Source: Streptomyces sp. NBC_01717 (GTDB lineage Bacteria; Actinomycetota; Actinomycetes; Streptomycetales; Streptomycetaceae). Taken from it: a DNA stretch of 64,000 bases. Numbering within the stretch: the first letter of the stretch is position 1; each line of letters opens with the position of its first letter. This document shows positions 1-8,501 of this stretch, in pieces. The notes beneath the pieces were generated by a model. It did no database searches. It worked only from the letters and a program-made list of their open reading frames with translations, and had not been told where the DNA came from. The DNA is taken from the NCBI RefSeq assembly GCF_036248255.1, contig NZ_CP109178.1:4650001-4714000 (forward strand), in the 5' to 3' direction. Position numbers and translations under genes: made by a program.

Positions 1-480
1 ACGTTCGAACGCAGCGACTACACGCTCTCGGCCGCCCGCGGCCGTACCGTCGTCCTCGCCTTCTACCCCGGCGACAACACGACCGTCTGCACCAAGCAGC
101 TCTGCTCGTACTCCTCCGGCATGGAGACCTTCACCGGTCTCGACGCGGAGGTCTGGGGAATCAGTCCACAGGGTGTGGACAGCCATGAGTCGTTCGCCCG
201 TACATATGGTCTGCGGATGCCGCTGCTCGCGGACACCGGGCGGGAGATCGCCCGGGCGTACGGGATCACGGCGCCCGGGATCGGGGTGCGCCGAGCCGTG
301 TTCCTGATCGGGCCGGACGGAGTGCTGCGGTGGAAGCATGTCGCGGTCCTCGGGGCCACCTTCCAGTCCCTGGACACGCTCGCCGAGCACATCGCCGGCA
401 TCAAGGGCCGGACGGTCGGCTCGGCTTCACCCACTCCCGAGCAGCCGGGCGACGACGGCAGGACCGGGACCACCGGCTGA
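1..480 (+). CDS. Peroxiredoxin (Bcp/AhpC-TSA family), 5' end outside window
   Basis: This thioredoxin-fold thiol peroxidase reduces H2O2 and organic hydroperoxides in the cytoplasm. The reading frame is open from base 1, so the start codon lies upstream of the window. The active-site run FYPGDNTTVCTKQLC holds the peroxidatic cysteine (codon 30 of the visible part) and a resolving cysteine five residues later. That CX4C spacing is typical of Bcp-type atypical two-cysteine peroxiredoxins. The later GIGVRRAVFLIGPDGVLRW segment is the usual strand and turn before the C-terminal helix. A short polar tail rich in Ser, Pro and Gly follows. The next gene is 209 bp away and probably has its own promoter. 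Confidence 0.93.
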   Translation, partial: TFERSDYTLSAARGRTVVLAFYPGDNTTVCTKQLCSYSSGMETFTGLDAEVWGISPQGVDSHESFARTYGLRMPLLADTGREIARAYGITAPGIGVRRAVFLIGPDGVLRWKHVAVLGATFQSLDTLAEHIAGIKGRTVGSASPTPEQPGDDGRTGTTG

Positions 481-689
481 CGGCGTCACCCACCCCACGT
501 GCCCGGCGGTGAGCAGGAGGCCGCCGGGCACGGCTGTGTCCGGGCCCCGGCCACAGCCTGCGGGAGGGCGCTGCGGACGGTCCGTGACAGGTGCCCCCGC
601 AAGCGGCGGAAGTCTCCGGTTAAGGTAATGAGACGTTAAAGAGATCGCCAAGTGCGTCGCTGTGCCGTCGTGCGCCTCGGGAGGAAGCC

Positions 690-1160
690 ATGGGAACCCA
701 CCGGACCACGCTGCCCGGAGTCGGTGTGCAGTACGACTACACCACCGAGTCGGGACAACACATTTCGGTCGTCGTCCACCACGACGGGCGGCGGTTCATC
801 GGCTTCTACGAGCACGACGATCCGGATTCGTGTCAGCTCTCCGTGCCGCTGACTCCACAGGAGGCCACCGCGCTCGCGCATCTCATCGACGCCGCGCCCA
901 TCGATGCCGTACGGACCGAGGGAATCGATCTCGTCACCGAGCACATACCGCTCGGGTCGCGCTCCCCTTACGGGGGGCGGCTGCTCGGGGACACCCGGGC
1001 GCGGACGCGGACAGGGGCGTCGATCGTGGCCGTGCTGCGGACACACAGTGCGCACCCGTCGCCGGGGCCGGACTTCCGGCTGGCCATCGGGGACACGCTT
1101 GTCGTCGTCGGTACGCGTGAGGGCGTCGACGCGCTCTCCGAGATCATTGCGGAGGGCTGA
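690..1160 (+). CDS. KhtT-like regulatory subunit of cation:proton antiporter (TrkA_C domain)
   Basis: This 156-residue soluble protein has an N-terminal alpha/beta part (about 1-80) and a C-terminal RCK_C/TrkA_C domain (about 88-156) that ends in the hallmark run RLAIGDTLVVVGTREGVDAL. In characterised pairs such as Bacillus KhtTU, the RCK_C subunit binds a nucleotide and gates the K+/H+ antiporter. The stop codon lies 2 bp before the antiporter start, so the two are almost surely translated together. I chose the ATG at 690, preceded by a gggaggaag ribosome-binding site. Regulation of K+ efflux is inferred from family and context. The specific ligand cannot be read from the sequence. Confidence 0.88.
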   Translation: MGTHRTTLPGVGVQYDYTTESGQHISVVVHHDGRRFIGFYEHDDPDSCQLSVPLTPQEATALAHLIDAAPIDAVRTEGIDLVTEHIPLGSRSPYGGRLLGDTRARTRTGASIVAVLRTHSAHPSPGPDFRLAIGDTLVVVGTREGVDALSEIIAEG

Positions 1161-1162
1161 CC

Positions 1163-2407
1163 GTGCACGACACGACCGCACTGCTGGTGGAGCTCGGCTC
1201 CGTCATTCTGGGGCTCGGGATCATCGGGCGGTTCGCCGGGCGGATAGGGCTCTCGCCGATTCCGCTCTATCTGCTGGCCGGCCTGGCGTTCGGGGACGGG
1301 GGGCTGCTGCCCCTCGGGGCCAGCGAGGAGTTCACCGCCGTCGGCGCCGAGATCGGTGTCATTCTGCTGCTGCTCCTGCTGGGGCTGGAGTACAGCGCGT
1401 CCGAGCTGGTGACCAGCCTGAAGACGCAATATCCTTCCGGGGTCGTCGACTTCGTACTCAATGCGACGCCCGGCGCGGTGGCTGCGCTGCTGCTCGGGTG
1501 GGGGCCTGTCGGGGCCGTCGCGCTGGCCGGGGTCACCTGGATCTCCTCGTCCGGTGTCATCGCGAAGGTGCTCACCGATCTGGGGCGGCTGGGAAACCGG
1601 GAGACGCCCGTCATACTCGGGGTTCTCGTCATCGAGGACCTGTCGATGGCCGTCTATCTGCCCCTGCTCACCGCGATGCTCGCCGGCGTCGGCCTGGCCG
1701 GCGGCAGCATCGCCCTGCTGGTCGCGCTCGGCACCGTCGGGTTCGTGCTCTATCTGGCGCTGCGGCACGGCCGGCTCATCAGCCGGGCCGTGTCCTCCGA
1801 CAATCCGGAGATGCTGCTCCTCGTCGTCCTCGGGCTGACCGTCCTGGTCGCCGGGGTGGCCCAGCAGTTGCAGGTCTCCGCGGCGGTCGGGGCGTTCCTC
1901 GTCGGGATCGCGCTCTCGGGGGAGGTGGCGGAGGGCGCCCGCAAGCTGCTGACGCCGCTGCGCGATCTGTTCGCCGCGGTCTTCTTCGTGTTCTTCGGGC
2001 TCTCCACCGATCCGGCCCAGATCCCGCCCGTGCTGCTGCCGGCCCTGCTGCTGGCCGTCGTCACCGTCTTCACCAAGATCGGCACCGGGTGGTACGCGGC
2101 CCGACGCGCCGGTATCGGGTCTCCCGGGCGGTGGCGGGCCGGGGGCACGCTTGTGGCGCGCGGTGAGTTCTCCATCGTCATCGCCGGTCTGGCCGTGGCG
2201 ACCGAGCCCCGGATCGGGCCCATCGCCACCGCGTACGTCCTGATCCTGGTCATCGTCGGTCCGCTCACTGCCCGCTGGACCCAGCCCGTCGTGGCCCGGA
2301 TCCGGAAGCGGCGGCACCGTGGGGGCGGTGTCCCCGGGGGCGGGGGCGGCGTGCCGGTCGCTCACGAGGAGCTTCCGGTCGTGGAGCGCGCCTCGGCCGT
2401 CGACTGA
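1163..2407 (+). CDS. Cation:proton antiporter, CPA2 family (KhtU-like)
   Basis: This 414-residue polytopic membrane protein of the CPA2/KefB type has about 12 hydrophobic segments. It begins at a GTG two bases after the regulatory subunit stop. The N-terminal helices carry PIPLYLLAGLAFGDGG, and a long leucine run LLLLLLGLEYSASEL follows, as in the Na_H_Exchanger domain. Mid-protein VIEDLSMAVYLPLLTA has the acidic residue expected at the ion-translocation helix. The family exchanges K+ or Na+ for H+ across the plasma membrane. Pairing with an RCK_C subunit points to gated K+ efflux, as in KhtTU. The C-terminus is a short Gly- and basic-rich tail with no TrkA_N domain, which agrees with regulation in trans. 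Confidence 0.92.
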   Translation: MHDTTALLVELGSVILGLGIIGRFAGRIGLSPIPLYLLAGLAFGDGGLLPLGASEEFTAVGAEIGVILLLLLLGLEYSASELVTSLKTQYPSGVVDFVLNATPGAVAALLLGWGPVGAVALAGVTWISSSGVIAKVLTDLGRLGNRETPVILGVLVIEDLSMAVYLPLLTAMLAGVGLAGGSIALLVALGTVGFVLYLALRHGRLISRAVSSDNPEMLLLVVLGLTVLVAGVAQQLQVSAAVGAFLVGIALSGEVAEGARKLLTPLRDLFAAVFFVFFGLSTDPAQIPPVLLPALLLAVVTVFTKIGTGWYAARRAGIGSPGRWRAGGTLVARGEFSIVIAGLAVATEPRIGPIATAYVLILVIVGPLTARWTQPVVARIRKRRHRGGGVPGGGGGVPVAHEELPVVERASAVD

Positions 2408-2414
2408 GCCGTCG

Positions 2415-3347
2415 TCAGAGCGGGGTCGCCGCGTGCAGGATCCGCACCAGCGTCACCGTCGCGTTCAGCGACGACAGCGCCGACACCGTGGTTCCGGCGG
2501 TGGCCACCAGTCCCGCGAACGCGACATGAGCGGACGGCGGAGGCCAGAGCGCGTTCGTCGGGACGGGGTCCAGGAGTGCGGCGACCCGGCGCGGGATGGG
2601 GCCGACGGCCGCGAGCGCGGGCAGGGCGTCCGGTGACCGGTGTGCGAAGAGCGCCGCCTTGCCGACCGCGCCGGCCACCGCCCGCCGGTCGCCGGTCGCC
2701 TGCGCCGCCGCCTCGTCCGCCCATCGTTCCGTGCTGTATGCCACCGCCGTACGCAGCGGCAGCAGGAACGGGTTGGCCCGCGCGGCGAGCTGGGTGGCGA
2801 GGAGGTAGCGGTGGTGGCGGGCGGTCAGGTGGGCCCGCTCATGGGCGACGAGCGCCCGGCGTTCACGCGCGGTCAGGCACTCCATCATCGCCGTCGACAC
2901 GACCACCCGGCCGGGGGAACCGGGGAGTGCGTACGCATACGGCTCCGGGTCCGGCAGCACGGCGACCGCGGACGGCTGCTCCGCGAGGGACCGCAGGGCC
3001 CGTGCGGCGCGGACGCGTTGGCGTAGGTGGTGGTGGACCGCCGACCCGCATGCCACGACCACCGCCGCCAGCACCCCGATCGCGACGATGCCCGCCTTCT
3101 CCTCGTACGGCACCGCCGCGCGCACCTCGGGGTCCGACCAGCCGTCCGGCAGCGGGTTGCCGGGGAGCTGGGCCGTTCCCACCACCATCAGCAGTGCCAG
3201 GCACACCGTGCTGCACAGGGCGAGCGTCGTACCGACGGCCGCCAGCAGGCGGGTGGCGCTGCGCGGGTGCAGATGCTGTTCGGCCAGGCGCGCGATCGGC
3301 AAGGCGGTCAGCGGCAGCACGAGGGGCAGGTAGACGAAGACGCCCAT
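2415..3347 (-). CDS. M56 family membrane metalloprotease (BlaR1/MecR1-type)
   Basis: This 310-residue integral membrane zinc protease has hydrophobic segments near residues 3-18, 33-57 and 86-103 and a C-terminal segment near 270-300. The zinc-binding motif HERAH is at about 169-173, with the third ligand region STERWADEAAAQ downstream. In BlaR1/MecR1 systems this protease cleaves the partner BlaI repressor. This protein lacks the C-terminal penicillin-sensor domain of BlaR1, as most actinobacterial M56 proteins do, so the signal is unknown. The gene starts 3 bp after the BlaI-family gene stop, which makes a two-gene operon. Its 3' end converges on the antiporter gene. Confidence 0.92.
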   Translation of the reverse strand: MGVFVYLPLVLPLTALPIARLAEQHLHPRSATRLLAAVGTTLALCSTVCLALLMVVGTAQLPGNPLPDGWSDPEVRAAVPYEEKAGIVAIGVLAAVVVACGSAVHHHLRQRVRAARALRSLAEQPSAVAVLPDPEPYAYALPGSPGRVVVSTAMMECLTARERRALVAHERAHLTARHHRYLLATQLAARANPFLLPLRTAVAYSTERWADEAAAQATGDRRAVAGAVGKAALFAHRSPDALPALAAVGPIPRRVAALLDPVPTNALWPPPSAHVAFAGLVATAGTTVSALSSLNATVTLVRILHAATPL

Positions 3348-3350
3348 CGG

Positions 3351-3809
3351 TCAGTCCTCGTCCTTCTCCGTCGTCTGCGCCAGCAGCGCGCGCAGGCGTT
3401 CCTCGTCGCCCGGGGACAACGCCGAGACGAACCGGGCGAGTACGGCTTCGCGGTCCCGTTCGCCGTCCAGGACCCGGCGCATCCGCAGCGCGGCGAGACC
3501 GGCCTCGTCGGAGGCGGACGTCCAGGTGTAGGACCGGCCCTGGCGGGCGCGGGTCACGCACTTCTTCTCGTACAGACGGGACAGGATCGTGATGACGGTG
3601 GTGTACGCGAGGCCGCCGTCGAGGTGTTCCTGCACCCAGCCCGCCGTCGCGGGGCCGTTCGCCGAGCGCAGAACGGCGAGGACCTGAGCCTCCAGCTCGC
3701 CCTGCCCGCGCTTGCGCGGGCGCCGGCCGTCGGAGGGCGGGCCCGCCGGGGGCACGTTGTCGTGGGGCAGTTCGTTGTGCGGGTGGTGGCTGGCCCCGGC
3801 CGTGTCCAT
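3351..3809 (-). CDS. BlaI/MecI/CopY family winged-helix repressor
   Basis: This 152-residue protein has a basic, disordered N-terminus (1-37) and then a BlaI-type winged helix at about 38-105. It includes AQVLAVLRSANGPATAGWVQ and the recognition region AYTTVITILSRLYEKK. The C-terminal helical part (about 108-150) should dimerise. BlaI proteins repress their own operon and are cleaved by the M56 protease encoded next. The ATG at 3809 is chosen because the winged helix begins 37 residues later; no strong ribosome-binding site is visible. A TCTACA-N4-TGTAGA inverted repeat 100 bp upstream is the likely operator. Confidence 0.9.
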   Translation of the reverse strand: MDTAGASHHPHNELPHDNVPPAGPPSDGRRPRKRGQGELEAQVLAVLRSANGPATAGWVQEHLDGGLAYTTVITILSRLYEKKCVTRARQGRSYTWTSASDEAGLAALRMRRVLDGERDREAVLARFVSALSPGDEERLRALLAQTTEKDED

Positions 3810-3909
3810 CGTGGTGACTGCCCTTCGTGCGATACCGCGTCGTCCACGGCGTCGCAGCATCGTACTGAAGGCCGGTTCCCGGACACAGCGGGCGATCATC
3901 CTGCTAACT

Positions 3910-3925
3910 TCTACACGTCTGTAGA
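3910..3925. promoter_or_regulatory. BlaI-type operator between blaI-like gene and terB
   Basis: TCTACACGTCTGTAGA is an inverted repeat with 6-bp arms (TCTACA/TGTAGA) and a 4-bp centre. The TACA/TGTA half-sites match those of BlaI/MecI/CopY operators. It lies between the divergent blaI-like gene and the terB gene, so it could autoregulate the BlaI-M56 operon and also control terB. This is inferred from sequence resemblance only. Confidence 0.6.
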
Positions 3926-3969
3926 GTTGGATCTCGTTCCGGCAACGCAACGCAACGTATGGAGACGTC

Positions 3970-4425
3970 ATGGCACTGTGGGATCGGATCAAGGAATCCG
4001 CGACGACGATGCAGTCGCAGCTCGAGGCGAAGAAGAACGACCTGAAGAGCGGTGCGTTCCGGGACGCGAGCATGGCCATGTGCGCTCTGGTCGCCGCCGC
4101 CGACGGTTCCATCGACCCGTCCGAGCGCCAGCGCGTCGCCTCGCTGATCGCCTCCAACGAGGTGCTGCAGAACTTCCCGGCGGACGACCTGCAGCGGCGT
4201 TTCAACGAGTACGTCAACAAGCTCACCGCGGACTTCGCCTTCGGCAAGGTCAGCGTGCTCCAGGAGATCGGCAAGGCGAAGAAGAAGCCGGCCGAGGCCC
4301 GCGCCGTCATCCAGATCGGCATCGTCATCGGCGGCGCGGACGGCAACTTCGACAAGTCCGAGCAGGCCGTCGTGCGGGAGGCGTGCTTCGCGCTCGACCT
4401 TCCGCCCCACGAGTTCGACCTCTAG
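3970..4425 (+). CDS. TerB family tellurite-resistance/Ca2+-binding protein
   Basis: This 151-residue cytoplasmic helical protein has the TerB fold. The two acidic loop motifs AADGSIDPSE and GGADGNFDKSE each precede a helix, as in TerB, where they bind metal. The N-terminal 35 residues are an amphipathic lysine-rich helix. The ATG follows a ggag ribosome-binding site. TerB belongs to Ter stress systems linked to membrane integrity, tellurite and phage resistance. No terC or terD is adjacent, so the function here is open. The BlaI-type operator 45 bp upstream suggests control by the neighbouring repressor and protease. Confidence 0.9.
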   Translation: MALWDRIKESATTMQSQLEAKKNDLKSGAFRDASMAMCALVAAADGSIDPSERQRVASLIASNEVLQNFPADDLQRRFNEYVNKLTADFAFGKVSVLQEIGKAKKKPAEARAVIQIGIVIGGADGNFDKSEQAVVREACFALDLPPHEFDL

Positions 4426-4524
4426 ACACCTTCGTCGGGCATCCTCTCCAGGTCGGCCGAACAGCCCCCCGTACCGCCGGGAACACACCGCGATCCGACT
4501 GACCATCGGACCGCGCCCGGCCCT

Positions 4525-4561
4525 GCCGGGGACTCGCGACTCCCCCGAGCGAGTCCCCGGC
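4525..4561. terminator. Bidirectional terminator hairpin between terB and MFS gene
   Basis: A perfect 13-bp stem (GCCGGGGACTCGC with GCGAGTCCCCGGC) and an 11-nt loop lie between the convergent terB and exporter genes. No U-tract is present, as is usual in Streptomyces. Confidence 0.7.
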
Positions 4562-4652
4562 CCATGTCCGACCGCACCGCGCCCGGCGTCGCTGCCACCC
4601 TCGGCAAAGCCACGCCCGCCGGGGCCGCCGACCGGTTCGGTACGTCCGGCCG

Positions 4653-6209
4653 TCAGGCGCGGACCGGTGCCGCGTCCTCGACCAACTGCGGGCGGGGCGC
4701 GCCCCTGCGGTAAAGGACCAGGGTGACCAGCAGCCCGAGGACGAAGTAGCCCGCCGACCACCAGTACGCGGTGGAGTAGCTGTGCAGCTGGGCCTGGGCG
4801 ATGTTCGCGGGGGTCGGTGGCCGTCCGACGAGGTAGCTCGTGGCGGCGCCGGTGGCGAGCGAGTTCAGCAGCGCCGTACCGATGGAACCGCCCACCTGCT
4901 GGCTGGTGCTGACCATCGCCGAGGCCACACCCGCGTCACGGACCGCCACCCCGTACGTGGCCAGGTTCATCACGGTCGCGAAGACCATACCGAGGCCCAG
5001 ACCGAGGAAGAGCAGGTTGGGCAGCACATGGGTGACGTAGCCGCTGGTCAGGTCCAGGCTCGTCATCCACACCATGGCGGCCGCGGCGATGCCCATGCCG
5101 AGCGGCACGATCGGTTTCGCGCCGAACCGCGGCACCAGCACATTGGTCGTCGTCATCGACGTCGCGATCATCAGGGCGACCATCGGGATGAACGCGAGAC
5201 CGGTGGCGACCGGCGAGTAGAGCAGAGTCCTCTGCAGGTAGTACGTGAGGAACAGGAACACGCCGAACATGCCGCCGCCGGCGATGAACATCGCCAGATA
5301 CGACGCCCCTCGGTTCCGGTTCAGCACCACCCGCAACGGCAGCAACGGATGCGCGGCCCGCGTCAGCCACCAGGCGAACGCCGCCAAGAGCACACCGCCC
5401 GCCGCGAGGAAGCCCCAGGTGTGCGGTGAACTCCACTGGTGGGACTCCGCGTTCGAGAAGCCGAACACGATGCAGAAGAGGCCCGACGAGACCAGGACCG
5501 TGCCCGGTACATCGAGCTTCGGACGGTGGGCGGGGGCCCCGGCGGTCAGCAGCCGGGCGCCGCCGGCAAAGGCGACCAGGGCGAACAGCAGGTTGACGTA
5601 CAGACACCAGCGCCAGTTCAGGTACTCGGTGAGCACCCCGCCGAGCAGCAGCCCCACCGCGCCGCCCGTGCCCGCGATGGCACCGTAGATCCCGAAGGCC
5701 TTCGCCCGCTCGTTCGGGACGTTGAACGTCGTGGTGAGGAGAGAGAGCGCGGCCGGCGCCAGCAGCGCGGCGAACAGGCCCTGGAGGGCGCGGGCGACGA
5801 CCAGGACCTCGAAGCCCGGGGCGGCGCCGCCGATCGCCGACACCACCGCGAAGCCGACCAGGCCGGTCAGGAACACGATCTTGCGGCCCACCAGGTCGGC
5901 TATCCGGCCGCCGAGCAGCAGCAGCGAGCCGAAGGCCAAGGCGTACGCCGTCACGATCCACTGGCGGTTGCCGTCGGAGAAGCCGAGGTCCTGCTGGGCG
6001 GAGGGCAGGGCGATGTTCACGATGGTGGCGTCCAGGACCACCATCAGCTGCGCCAGACCGATCACCCCGAGCACCCACCACCGATGCGCCGGTCCACGCT
6101 CACGCCCGGGCACGGGGCCGGCCGGCGAAGGGGTCGCGGTCCCTCTCACGCCATCCACGGAGCGTTCCCCCTCGAACGGCTCTCGCGCATGACGTGCATG
6201 ACGGGCCAT
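4653..6209 (-). CDS. MFS transporter, DHA2 (14-TM) drug:proton antiporter family
   Basis: This 518-residue polytopic efflux protein has a DHA2 signature. Helix 1 carries the motif LDATIVNIALPSAQQDLG, and motif A (GGRIADLVGRKIVFLTG) and motif C (GAIAGTGGAVGLLLGG) follow. About 14 hydrophobic segments are visible. The family exports drugs, dyes or secondary metabolites using the proton gradient; the substrate cannot be told. I set the start at the ATG at 6209, because gggag sits a few bases upstream and the residues before it look unlike coding sequence. The PucR-type regulator just upstream on the same strand may control it. Confidence 0.92.
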   Translation of the reverse strand: MARHARHAREPFEGERSVDGVRGTATPSPAGPVPGRERGPAHRWWVLGVIGLAQLMVVLDATIVNIALPSAQQDLGFSDGNRQWIVTAYALAFGSLLLLGGRIADLVGRKIVFLTGLVGFAVVSAIGGAAPGFEVLVVARALQGLFAALLAPAALSLLTTTFNVPNERAKAFGIYGAIAGTGGAVGLLLGGVLTEYLNWRWCLYVNLLFALVAFAGGARLLTAGAPAHRPKLDVPGTVLVSSGLFCIVFGFSNAESHQWSSPHTWGFLAAGGVLLAAFAWWLTRAAHPLLPLRVVLNRNRGASYLAMFIAGGGMFGVFLFLTYYLQRTLLYSPVATGLAFIPMVALMIATSMTTTNVLVPRFGAKPIVPLGMGIAAAAMVWMTSLDLTSGYVTHVLPNLLFLGLGLGMVFATVMNLATYGVAVRDAGVASAMVSTSQQVGGSIGTALLNSLATGAATSYLVGRPPTPANIAQAQLHSYSTAYWWSAGYFVLGLLVTLVLYRRGAPRPQLVEDAAPVRA

Positions 6210-6309
6210 GTCCTGGGTCTCCCTCGGTGCGCACCCCGAAATCCCCCGCACTTCACGCTAAGCGCGGGTCAGGATCCCCGCATGCGGTGAGCAGCGCCCG
6301 GGTCCGGGC

Positions 6310-6326
6310 CTGCCGGGATCCGGCAG
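6310..6326. promoter_or_regulatory. Palindrome and direct repeat upstream of the MFS gene
   Basis: CTGCCGG-GAT-CCGGCAG is an inverted repeat with 7-bp arms. A 14-bp part of it (ccgggatccggcag, 6313-6326) recurs at 6341-6354, 28 bp away. It lies between the regulator stop (6372) and the exporter start (6209). It could be an operator for the exporter or part of the regulator's transcription end; neither is proved. Confidence 0.35.
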
Positions 6327-6371
6327 CGGGGCGGGCTGAACCGGGATCCGGCAGGGGGGCGGACCCGTCGG

Positions 6372-7475
6372 TCAGAGTTCCTTGGCCGGCCAGTCCAGCA
6401 GCCGGGCGCCGATCACCGCCGTCTGCAGCGTGTACCGGTGCATCGGGTCCGACGGGTCCGAACCGGTCAGCTGATGGACCCGCTCCAGCCGGTACGTGAG
6501 CGCCCGCACGCTCAGCGCCAGCTGCCGGGCCGTCTCGGCGGCGACACAGCCCGCGTCGAAGTACGCGGAGAGCGTCTTCAGCAGTGGTTCGGCGCCGCCG
6601 CGGGCCTGCTGGAGCGGGCCCAGCTGGCTGCGCACCAGATCGGCCATCGCCTGCCGGTCCCGGGTCAGCACCGGGTAGACCAGCAGATCGGCGGCGTACA
6701 GCACCGGATCGTCCAGGCCCATCCGGTCCCCTAGGTCGAGTGCGACGAGCGCCTCGTCGTACGACTGGACGACACCGCCCGGGCCCCGGTGCGGGCGGCC
6801 GACCGCGACCCGGCCGCCGTCCGTCGCCGCATGCGCCTGCTTGGCGAAGTAGCGCAGGACGTCAGGCTGGGAGCCCGGGGCTATACAGACCAGACGCCCG
6901 TCCTTGGTCGTCAGCAGGATCTCCCGGCCGTCGAAGCGAGCCAGCAGCGCCGACTCCACCTGCCGCGGCACGCTGTCCGTCTCGGTGTACGCCTGGGGGC
7001 CTGTCGCCACCGCGACCGCATGGGCACGTGACAGCCGCATCCCGAACCGGGTGGCCCGCTCGGCGAGCCGGCCCAGGTCGCTGCGCCCGTACAGAAGGTC
7101 GTCGATGAACTCGCGGCGCGCCGCCTCCTCCCGCCGTACGGTGAGCCGCTGGGCCCGCTCGAACCCTTCGGCGAACGAGTCGACGCACTGCTCCACCGCG
7201 GCCAGCACACAGTCGGTGGACGCCGGGTCGGTGGCGTCGGCGCTCGGCCAGGCGGCACGGGTCGCCGCCAGATGGAGACCGACCAGGGCGCGCAGCTGGA
7301 ATCCGGCCTCGGCGGCCTCCCTGCCCAGGGCCCGGCGGCTCTCCAGCTCGTCGCGGGTCAGCCGGCGGCCGGTCGCGGCGACCTCGCCCAGGATGCGGGC
7401 GTAGCCCCCCAGATACTCGTCGGGGATCTCCGGCACCGGCACGGTCTGCCTCCAGTCTTGACGCGTCACTGACAC
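6372..7475 (-). CDS. PucR/CdaR-type helix-turn-helix transcriptional regulator
   Basis: This regulator of about 367 residues has a helical N-terminal sensor region (about 1-130), a GGDEF-like/CdaR middle region and the C-terminal PucR helix-turn-helix. The last is seen as DAGCVAAETARQLALSVRALTYRLERVHQLTG. Such proteins are usually local activators responding to metabolites. The start is uncertain: GTG at 7475 is used, with another GTG at 7469 and an open frame further upstream to 7526. The downstream DHA2 exporter on the same strand is the most likely target, and the divergent flotillin block is the other candidate. Confidence 0.85.
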   Translation of the reverse strand: MSVTRQDWRQTVPVPEIPDEYLGGYARILGEVAATGRRLTRDELESRRALGREAAEAGFQLRALVGLHLAATRAAWPSADATDPASTDCVLAAVEQCVDSFAEGFERAQRLTVRREEAARREFIDDLLYGRSDLGRLAERATRFGMRLSRAHAVAVATGPQAYTETDSVPRQVESALLARFDGREILLTTKDGRLVCIAPGSQPDVLRYFAKQAHAATDGGRVAVGRPHRGPGGVVQSYDEALVALDLGDRMGLDDPVLYAADLLVYPVLTRDRQAMADLVRSQLGPLQQARGGAEPLLKTLSAYFDAGCVAAETARQLALSVRALTYRLERVHQLTGSDPSDPMHRYTLQTAVIGARLLDWPAKEL

Positions 7476-7591
7476 TCGCTCAACGCATCCGGGCAGGTGC
7501 TGGTGCCCGGCATCAAGGACGTACAAAGATTGCCGGACTCCGGCAGTGCGGAGCAGCGGCGTCGGCTGTCACGATCGGGCCCAGCACCACC

Positions 7592-7626
7592 GGGGGAAAC
7601 ACGGGGGAGCACGGGGGATACGGGGG
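7592..7626 (+). promoter_or_regulatory. Putative G-quadruplex in leader of the flotillin block
   Basis: Four runs of five G (7592-7596, 7603-7607, 7613-7617, 7622-7626) are separated by loops of 6, 5 and 4 nt. They lie on the coding strand 109 bp before the first gene of the block. This fits the strict G-quadruplex pattern and the runs are close to helical phase. Folding and function are inferred. Confidence 0.5.
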
Positions 7627-7734
7627 AAGACCCGGCTGCTGCGGCGCCGCTTGTCGGCGACGTCGCGGCACCGGGGTCACCTCCGGACGGCGCATCCACC
7701 GCACCCCCCGCTCACACGCAGGGGGAGTGGACCG

Positions 7735-8385
7735 ATGCAGGAGTTCGTGGACGCGGCGCTCTCCTTTCCGACCGCCCTCTTCGGCGCGGCCCTGGTCGTC
7801 GTCATCTGCTTCTGGCTGCTGGTCCTGGCCGGTGCGGCCGACCACCACTCCTTCGACGCCGACCTCGACCCCGACCTGGCCGGGATCGGCGGCGTGCCGG
7901 TCGCCGTCTCGGTGTCCGTGATGATCGTCGTCGCCTGGTTCGCCGGCCTGACCGGCACCGTCCTGCTGCACCGCAGCTCGGTCACCGGCACCGCGCGCGC
8001 CGCACTCGCCTGCGCCGTGCTCGCCGGCGCGCTGCTGATCTCCTGGGCCGTGGTCCGACTGCTCGTCACCCACTACCGCCGCCGCTTCCCGGCCGAACCC
8101 CCGCCGTCCCGCCAGGACTTCCTCGGCCGGGTCTGCACCATCCGTACCGGCTCCGTCAGCTCCGACTTCGGCCAGGCCGAGGTCGCGGCTGCCGACGGGT
8201 CCACAGCGATCGTGCAGGTCAGGCAGTTGCGACAGACGGACGAAGCGGTCTTCACGGCGGGCAGTGCGGGGCTTCTCTACGCGTACGACGACGAGGGCGA
8301 GTTCTTCTGGGTCTCGCCCTACGACGTGACACTCGACCCGGGACCACCGACGCCACCGCGTACCCGCCCCCGCCGCACCGGCTGA
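7735..8385 (+). CDS. NfeD/YqiJ-like membrane protein with OB-fold domain
   Basis: This 216-residue protein has three hydrophobic segments (about 11-34, 53-74 and 82-106). A soluble C-terminal domain follows (about 118-200) that looks like the OB-fold of YqiJ/NfeD proteins, with RQDFLGRVCTIRTGSVS and the strand-rich FGQAEVAAADGSTAIVQVRQ. YqiJ partners the flotillin YqiK in E. coli, and the next gene here is a flotillin, which supports the call. I chose the ATG at 7735 because of the strong gggggag site 9 bp upstream. A C-run at 7704-7709 could pair with that site. The protein ends in a Pro- and Arg-rich tail. Confidence 0.82.
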   Translation: MQEFVDAALSFPTALFGAALVVVICFWLLVLAGAADHHSFDADLDPDLAGIGGVPVAVSVSVMIVVAWFAGLTGTVLLHRSSVTGTARAALACAVLAGALLISWAVVRLLVTHYRRRFPAEPPPSRQDFLGRVCTIRTGSVSSDFGQAEVAAADGSTAIVQVRQLRQTDEAVFTAGSAGLLYAYDDEGEFFWVSPYDVTLDPGPPTPPRTRPRRTG

Positions 8386-8501
8386 GCCGCCGGCCGCCGC
8401 CGTACGCCGCGATCCGGCGCGCACACGGCTGCCCGCCGCCGCTCCGGCGCTGCGTCTCCTCTCACCTACCTCGCCTTCCTCACCAGCCGCCAAGGACTGT
8501 C

